DNA of 24,706 nt, taken from the IMG/VR virus record IMGVR_UViG_3300043570_002319, positions 1 through 24,706 of that record. One strand, given 5' to 3'. Origin of the DNA: a virus. The position numbers and the translations under genes were made by a program. Within the stretch, counting starts at the first letter, position 1. Every line of letters starts with the position of its first letter. Positions 20,459-24,706 of this stretch are shown here, one piece after another. Below the pieces are notes generated by a model that ran no database searches, was not told the DNA's origin, and saw only the letters and a program-made list of their open reading frames with translations.

Positions 20459-23176
20459 TTATTGAAAAACAAACAAATCATCAAATGTAGAATTGGTATC
20501 AGTGTTGCTTCGTATATCCCAATCCAAAACACCTAACAAGTTATCTATCTTCTCATCTACCAATGTGCGTTCCATTGCACTATCATCGAATGGTAATTCA
20601 CAGAACCAAGCAGGCAATCTAAGTTCATCTGTAGGGTATGCGACTGAGGTAAATCCCAATGGGTTAGGTTTAAGTTTACACACTATTACCTTCATCCCGT
20701 CAACAATCTTTTGACTGTAGTTGTCGCTATTAACCTTGCGTAGATAGTTATAGTTGAGCGCAGCCCTAACGTGTCCGGGCATATTTTCGCGGCCCTTCTT
20801 ACTGTTTGCTTCCTTATCGCCATACATAGTTAACTTGTTCACACCCTTCGGTGAACCCTTAGTCCAACTATCCTGTTCACTTAGTTTACGCTTGAAGGTC
20901 TTTATCACCTCGATAATTTCGTCACGCTGCTTACCAGCAAGCACCATGGTCAACACTTCCAACAAAAATTCTTGAACATACTTTGGAGTATCGGCACGCT
21001 TAAGATCAAGTCCCATTGCTTTAATTGAACCAGATCGACCATCTTTATCCTGACGCTTGCCTTCTTTGTCATAGATATTGATAGCATAGCGTTTTTTCGT
21101 AATAAAGATACCGCGATCACCTACGTATTCTCTACCGGCTTTGATAATCTCGCCGTTCTTTCGCGGACAGTGAAAGGCCTTTTCCATAAATGCAGGAAAG
21201 CCAATGTTAACCTGATCTGCTAATGAATCATACAGCCCAATTGCAATTTCTTTATTCCATTCCATCTTACCAGCAGCAACTTCATCCTTTACCATAGGCC
21301 AGGCTGAGAAAATACATGAGTCGGTATCACCGTATACGATAGCAGCACCGTCGTGTTGATACTCTCCAGTAACACACTCATTGATGTTACTCATCATATG
21401 CCGAACAATTTGCCTACCACTCAATGTGACACTTTGCCCGATTCGTTTATCATAAAATCTACAGTGCTCATTCAAAATTGCACCGTAACACGAATTAAGC
21501 AAAATCTTTCTAACCAGCTGCCGCTTATCCCAGAAGTCTCGATCTTCGCTGGTAGTAGCTTCCCGCATCTTCTTCTGCATGATTTTTCTATCGGAATACC
21601 ATTTAGATAGCAATCCAGGAATTACCCCCTCAGTAGCATGGGTAAAGATAGTACCATTGGCACTGATCATATATGGATTATTGCTATCAAATACAAATTT
21701 CCATATTTCAGCCGCACTCATTTCAACTGATCTACCGTCTTCAAAATCTACAGTGAGGACTGTTCCTCGTTCCTGATTCATCACTGCGGTATACTCTAAG
21801 CTACCAAACAATCCTTCCCACAAAACGCTACCGGTAACATCATCGTCACCTTCTTTGTGTCTGGCCTTTTCTCTGGCAAGTCGCATACCCTTGTCCAGCA
21901 TGTATTGATCGGTTAAAGTTTGACGGACCTGGGCAACAATGGTTTCCGGGGCCAAGTTAAGAGCGCGGATAGCTGAGGGGTAGAGTGAATTAATGTCCGT
22001 CGCACCGACCCATTCATGGATGCCCCTTTTGGGAGTAGCAACATAGGCACCTGCTGCTTGCTGTTGTTCTTCGTCATGATTATTATTCCTTCGTTTTTTA
22101 TCTGGGACTACCATACCGCGAGCATGAGATTCATTCATGATCGCCATTTCAATGGTTGCTACTGACCCCATAACGGTTGGCAGCAACACGGTGTTTTCGT
22201 GCGCAATTTGATTGGCAAGTTCTAAGAACTGTAGCTTATTGTGAATCTTTACCATTAGCATGGTATCCTGTCGATTGTATTCTATGAACTTTTTAAAGTC
22301 CTTATTATACAACTGATCGAGAGTACCTTCGTATGCAGTCTTGTTCTCTCCAACTTCCATCTCACCGATAGAATCCAACTTATAGCTGTGCCTACTTTCG
22401 TAGTTGTATTTTTTATATAGTTGAAGGTAGTCCATATGAATACGACCAACTAAGTCATATGTAGTTTCTTCCTTACCAAACCGTTCATATGTTCTTGGTT
22501 TAGGCAGGTGACCCAACAAACAAAACTTGCGAGTATCATCTTTACTCATTACCCTAGTGACACGATTTACCATATAGGGGATGTCGTACCCTTCTGAATT
22601 CCAACCAGTCAATACATCAGCATCTTCAATTAGCTGAAAGAAAGTTTCAAACATCTCCTTTTCTTCAGTGAATAGGATACAGTTTTCAAACTGTGAAACC
22701 ATTTCCTGTCCAGTCTCAGCACTCATATGTTTGGGAGCAATCACCAATGTAATTAGCTGGTCTAGCCAATCCAAATACATTGAGATAGCAGTTACTGAGT
22801 TGAATGCTTCGCTTGCAGGAGAAAATCCCTTCTCTTGCGAGAAATCGGTTTCAATGTCGAAAAAGCAAGTATGCAACTTAGGTGCATCTACGCCCAAATA
22901 ATGTTCACTCAAGCATCGGTATATAGGGTTTACATCGCTCTCAAACAACTGCTTGCCAGAATGAATCCGTCTTTCTTTTTCAAACTCGCCCCGGCTTTTA
23001 GTCGTGAATTTACTAACCTGAGTTCCAAATATGGTTCGATGTTTACCCTTACGATCAGGATAGTAGAGGGTATAATTTACAGGATGCTGGGTAAAGATTC
23101 TATTACCGTGCTTATCCCGCTCGACAACTTGGATTACATCCTTGTCTTTATCTAAGATACAATCAATATAGCTGAT
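20459..23176 (-). CDS. 43: T4-type family B DNA polymerase (gp43), apparent ATC start
   Basis: A 905-residue replicative polymerase. The proofreading motifs are FDIET at about 106-110 (D107, E109; T4 has D112, E114), WNSEGYDIPY at 192-201 and YNRQD at 300-304. The polymerase motifs are DINSLYPS at 394-401, KILLNSCYG at 557-565 and YGDTDS at 615-620. The C-terminal STFDDLFVF resembles the clamp-binding tail of T4 gp43. A start at TTG 22948 would cut off a conserved N-terminal domain. The frame runs on to a stop at 23189, and no ATG, GTG or TTG occurs in the added part. AGGAG sits 7 nt before ATC at 23176, giving (M)SYIDCILDKD, which aligns with the T4 N-terminus. Confidence 0.93.
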   Translation of the reverse strand: MSYIDCILDKDKDVIQVVERDKHGNRIFTQHPVNYTLYYPDRKGKHRTIFGTQVSKFTTKSRGEFEKERRIHSGKQLFESDVNPIYRCLSEHYLGVDAPKLHTCFFDIETDFSQEKGFSPASEAFNSVTAISMYLDWLDQLITLVIAPKHMSAETGQEMVSQFENCILFTEEKEMFETFFQLIEDADVLTGWNSEGYDIPYMVNRVTRVMSKDDTRKFCLLGHLPKPRTYERFGKEETTYDLVGRIHMDYLQLYKKYNYESRHSYKLDSIGEMEVGENKTAYEGTLDQLYNKDFKKFIEYNRQDTMLMVKIHNKLQFLELANQIAHENTVLLPTVMGSVATIEMAIMNESHARGMVVPDKKRRNNNHDEEQQQAAGAYVATPKRGIHEWVGATDINSLYPSAIRALNLAPETIVAQVRQTLTDQYMLDKGMRLAREKARHKEGDDDVTGSVLWEGLFGSLEYTAVMNQERGTVLTVDFEDGRSVEMSAAEIWKFVFDSNNPYMISANGTIFTHATEGVIPGLLSKWYSDRKIMQKKMREATTSEDRDFWDKRQLVRKILLNSCYGAILNEHCRFYDKRIGQSVTLSGRQIVRHMMSNINECVTGEYQHDGAAIVYGDTDSCIFSAWPMVKDEVAAGKMEWNKEIAIGLYDSLADQVNIGFPAFMEKAFHCPRKNGEIIKAGREYVGDRGIFITKKRYAINIYDKEGKRQDKDGRSGSIKAMGLDLKRADTPKYVQEFLLEVLTMVLAGKQRDEIIEVIKTFKRKLSEQDSWTKGSPKGVNKLTMYGDKEANSKKGRENMPGHVRAALNYNYLRKVNSDNYSQKIVDGMKVIVCKLKPNPLGFTSVAYPTDELRLPAWFCELPFDDSAMERTLVDEKIDNLLGVLDWDIRSNTDTNSTFDDLFVFQ

Positions 23177-23188
23177 ACTCTTACTCCT
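23174..23188 (-). promoter_or_regulatory. ribosome site placing initiation on an ATC codon
   Basis: On the minus strand AGGAG is followed by 7 nt and then ATC AGC TAT. The upstream in-frame codon is the TAA stop of the DsbA-like gene. This spacing is ideal for initiation at the ATC, which is rare as a start codon. Confidence 0.65.
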
Positions 23189-23449
23189 TTAAAGGGTGCG
23201 ACCCACTGCTTCCAAAATTGTATTTAGTGATTCGTGATCTTGATTAGCTGCACCAAGACTTGCCTTATGTGCAATACGCACAGCTTTCTTGAGGATACTG
23301 GGTTTAACTTCCAACTCTTCGGCGACAGCTTTAATCGTATCGCTCAACCCACCCTGCAATGTATCAATTTCGTGCATGGTAGCCATGCCTTCGTTAATGA
23401 GTTGCGTGAGTTTGATTTTTTGGTCACCACTGAAAATTCGATCTGACAT
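23189..23449 (-). CDS. DsbA-like phage dsDNA-binding protein
   Basis: An 86-residue helical protein. HEIDTLQGGLSDTIKAVAEELEVKPSILKKAVRIAHKAS resembles T4 DsbA, a small double-stranded DNA-binding protein that helps late transcription. AAAGGA precedes the ATG, and a consensus promoter lies at 23472-23500. It sits directly upstream of gp43 in the same frame, separated by a TAA and the gp43 ribosome site. The family call is from residue pattern and size only. Confidence 0.65.
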   Translation of the reverse strand: MSDRIFSGDQKIKLTQLINEGMATMHEIDTLQGGLSDTIKAVAEELEVKPSILKKAVRIAHKASLGAANQDHESLNTILEAVGRTL

Positions 23450-23471
23450 AGTATATTTCCTTTAAAATGTT

Positions 23472-23500
23472 ATTATACAGCATTTACACTTGTTTTTCAA
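23472..23500 (-). promoter_or_regulatory. sigma70-type promoter for dsbA-like and gp43
   Basis: On the minus strand TTGAAA (23500-23495), a 17-nt spacer and a perfect TATAAT (23477-23472), overlapping the end of the tilS-like gene. It would drive the DsbA-like gene and gp43. Confidence 0.82.
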
Positions 23501-24077
23501 CAATCTTTTTAACCATTGTATCGATACCGGGATTTACTTTCAGGACATGCGGCATCATTTCATGTCTAATATAATTACGGGTATATTGAATATTTCGATT
23601 ACTTGCGTCCTCACACCATTCTAAATTATGTTGCCGGCACCACTTGGAAAATTCAGCTTTAGGAGTAGTCAAAAACGGACGAAGTACATTATCACGCACC
23701 GTTGGAATAACTTTAGGAGTGCCATGCATTGACCCCCAAATATAAGTCTCAACGCAATCATTTAAGTGATGGGCGGTTACTACTGGGCCAAATGTAGAGA
23801 GGAATTGATAGCGTTCAATGCGCCAATATTCTTCTATGCTCATTTGCTTTGGTTTGGGAACTATACTAATTTTCCCTAGGTGAACAGTAATGCCTCGCTC
23901 AGAACAAAATCGGGTTACGAACTCTTCGGCACGGTCACAATTATCGGTCCTATGATGGAAAAATGCACAGGCGATATCGTGTTTTCTACTTAAAAAGTCA
24001 GCAACAGCAACGCTATCAAGACCGCCACTAAATGCCACAGTTAATTGTCTTGGCAAAGGGAAAAGTAATTTGAGCAT
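23484..24077 (-). CDS. tilS: TilS-like PP-loop protein, short form
   Basis: A 197-residue member of the tRNA(Ile)-lysidine synthetase family. In bacteria TilS ligates lysine to C34 of tRNA-Ile(CAU), changing its decoding from AUG to AUA. The ATP PP-loop SGGLDS is at 17-22, AHHLNDCVET at 102-111, and the TilS signature EDASN...RNYIRHEMMP at 156-176. The usual C-terminal tRNA-recognition domains (E. coli TilS is about 430 aa) are absent. QueC is also a PP-loop enzyme, but this signature is TilS, so it is not the missing QueC. The ATG lies 6 nt after a perfect TATAAT and probably starts a leaderless message. Confidence 0.85.
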   Translation of the reverse strand: MLKLLFPLPRQLTVAFSGGLDSVAVADFLSRKHDIACAFFHHRTDNCDRAEEFVTRFCSERGITVHLGKISIVPKPKQMSIEEYWRIERYQFLSTFGPVVTAHHLNDCVETYIWGSMHGTPKVIPTVRDNVLRPFLTTPKAEFSKWCRQHNLEWCEDASNRNIQYTRNYIRHEMMPHVLKVNPGIDTMVKKIVEKQV

Positions 24078-24083
24078 TGCTAT

Positions 24084-24112
24084 ATTATAGCATGATATTG
24101 ACTAACTGTCAA
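24084..24112 (-). promoter_or_regulatory. perfect-consensus sigma70 promoter, predicted leaderless start of tilS
   Basis: On the minus strand TTGACA (24112-24107), a 17-nt spacer and TATAAT (24089-24084), both exact consensus, then 6 nt and ATG at 24077. The -10 region lies in an inverted repeat (TGCTATA-TATAGCA). Confidence 0.88.
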
Positions 24113-24125
24113 CAATGTTTGGGCA

Positions 24126-24143
24126 AGACTGCGAACGCAGTCT
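24126..24143. other. 8-bp hairpin after the metallopeptidase gene
   Basis: AGACTGCG-AA-CGCAGTCT is a perfect inverted repeat 20 bases after the stop of the metallopeptidase gene and upstream of the tilS promoter. No U-run follows on the minus strand, so it is only a possible weak terminator or mRNA 3' stabiliser. Confidence 0.4.
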
Positions 24144-24163
24144 CGGTATGGTATTATCTACCT

Positions 24164-24706
24164 TTATTGGAATATGTGGTGATTTTTCTCGCCATATATC
24201 TTGATAAATTTTCCAGCCAACATATCTGCCATAACCTCTATTGGGCTCCCGGGATAACTAGCTCCTGGTTTTATCATATTTAACTCACCTTGCCGAACGT
24301 GAACCAATTCGTGGAACACGGTACGAAGTATGTCTACCAAGTTACGATTTTTCGCATAAACCCAAATATTATCGTCACCTACAATGTGGCCACCAGTGTG
24401 ATGTTCGTCTTGTGCCTCTTTAGTATCGTCGCTTAATTCAACGTGGGGAAGAGATTGCAGGTTTAATCTTTTAGCAGCCCAGTCAACGAACTTATCTACT
24501 TCAGCTTGAATGTCTAGCCCTGCATCCTCTTCATCCAATTTACCTTTAATCCAACTGTCAGGTGACCGTCTATATTTTCTAACGAACAAGTCGTGAAGAG
24601 CATCGCCAGTTATGCGATGTTTACGTGCAATTTGTTGCATTAGCTTGTCAATAGTGGTGTAATTATGTTTTTCTAATGAAGGCAACTTTTTTGCCAATTC
24701 GATAGC
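24164..24706 (-). CDS. HELVH zinc metallopeptidase-like phage protein, 5' end beyond window
   Basis: A reading frame open to the right edge; at least 180 residues are visible. The first part (LEKHNYTTIDKLMQQIARKHRITGDALHDLFVRKYRRSPDSW, cited in pieces elsewhere) is a helical phage-type module. The C-terminal part has FHELVHVRQ (HExxH zinc motif) and PIEVMADMLAGKF, whose Glu can be the third zinc ligand. A TTG at 24697 is the only nearby start, but in-frame codons continue to the edge, so the gene is partial. It may act on host or virion proteins; similar proteins occur in environmental T4-like phages with no known substrate. Confidence 0.8.
   Translation of the reverse strand, partial: AIELAKKLPSLEKHNYTTIDKLMQQIARKHRITGDALHDLFVRKYRRSPDSWIKGKLDEEDAGLDIQAEVDKFVDWAAKRLNLQSLPHVELSDDTKEAQDEHHTGGHIVGDDNIWVYAKNRNLVDILRTVFHELVHVRQGELNMIKPGASYPGSPIEVMADMLAGKFIKIYGEKNHHIFQ

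Noticed and set aside
22948-22950. TTG start for gp43
   Set aside because: It would remove 76 conserved N-terminal residues and has no ribosome site; AGGAG points to ATC at 23176.
23484-24077. PP-loop protein as the missing QueC
   Set aside because: The EDASN...RNYIR signature and AHHLND motif are those of TilS; QueC's zinc cysteines are not present.
24126-24143. Confident terminator after the metallopeptidase gene
   Set aside because: A good stem but no U-run on the minus strand.
1-24706. CRISPR array, insertion sequence or integrase
   Set aside because: No regularly spaced repeats and no transposase or integrase motifs were seen; the only direct repeats are the queD start and the 15290-15587 module.

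Overview
This window looks like part of the genome of a large T4-type (tevenvirus-like) tailed phage, probably environmental and probably infecting a Gram-negative bacterium. The sequence shows a T4-family B DNA polymerase (gp43), a gp45-type sliding clamp, a T4-type RNase H/flap exonuclease, a DsbA-like small protein, and many small tightly packed ORFs that overlap by ATGA or TGATG. The DNA is AT-rich. Nearly all genes are on the minus strand, so the window is read from right to left. The host assignment is inference from the strong sigma70-type promoters and an Sec-exported Cys-rich protein.

Layout along the minus strand, right to left: (1) 24706-19640, replication: an edge-truncated HELVH metallopeptidase, a short TilS-like PP-loop enzyme, a DsbA-like protein, gp43 DNA polymerase (which seems to start on ATC) and the sliding clamp. 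(2) 19643-16794, DNA modification: a 113-aa protein, the 7-deazaguanine transglycosylase DpdA, a coiled 73-aa protein, a QueD-like T-fold protein and a small conserved protein. (3) 16775-12604: a glycosyltransferase, a tandemly duplicated small gene, an Hc1 histone-like protein, FolE, small proteins and two nucleotidylyltransferase genes (one fused to an APS-kinase-like domain). (4) 12598-8210: a cassette flanked by copies of the queD start, QueD, a small membrane protein, QueE, two small proteins, a glycosyltransferase and a GalE-like epimerase. (5) 8183-5744: a 477-aa unknown and a beta-class DNA methyltransferase. (6) 5728-5165: a single plus-strand secreted Cys-rich protein (moron). (7) 5076-206: UvdE, a Pro-rich phage protein, RNase H and a run of seven overlapping small genes, meeting a plus-strand partial ORF at 1-209.

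How it fits together: FolE, QueD and QueE give three of the four steps from GTP to preQ0, and DpdA is the enzyme that places a 7-deazaguanine in DNA. QueC is not in the window. The methyltransferase, UvdE and nucleotide-sugar/glycosyltransferase genes add further DNA or virion modification and protection.

The most unusual signals concern gene start architecture. Seven minus-strand promoters share an exact 17-nt spacer and near-consensus boxes. In three of them the -10 box ends only 5-6 nt before an ATG, so transcription would begin at or next to the start codon (leaderless). One of these sits in front of a decayed copy of the queD 5' end, while intact queD lies 274 bp downstream without a visible Shine-Dalgarno. 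gp43 has an ideal Shine-Dalgarno placed before ATC.
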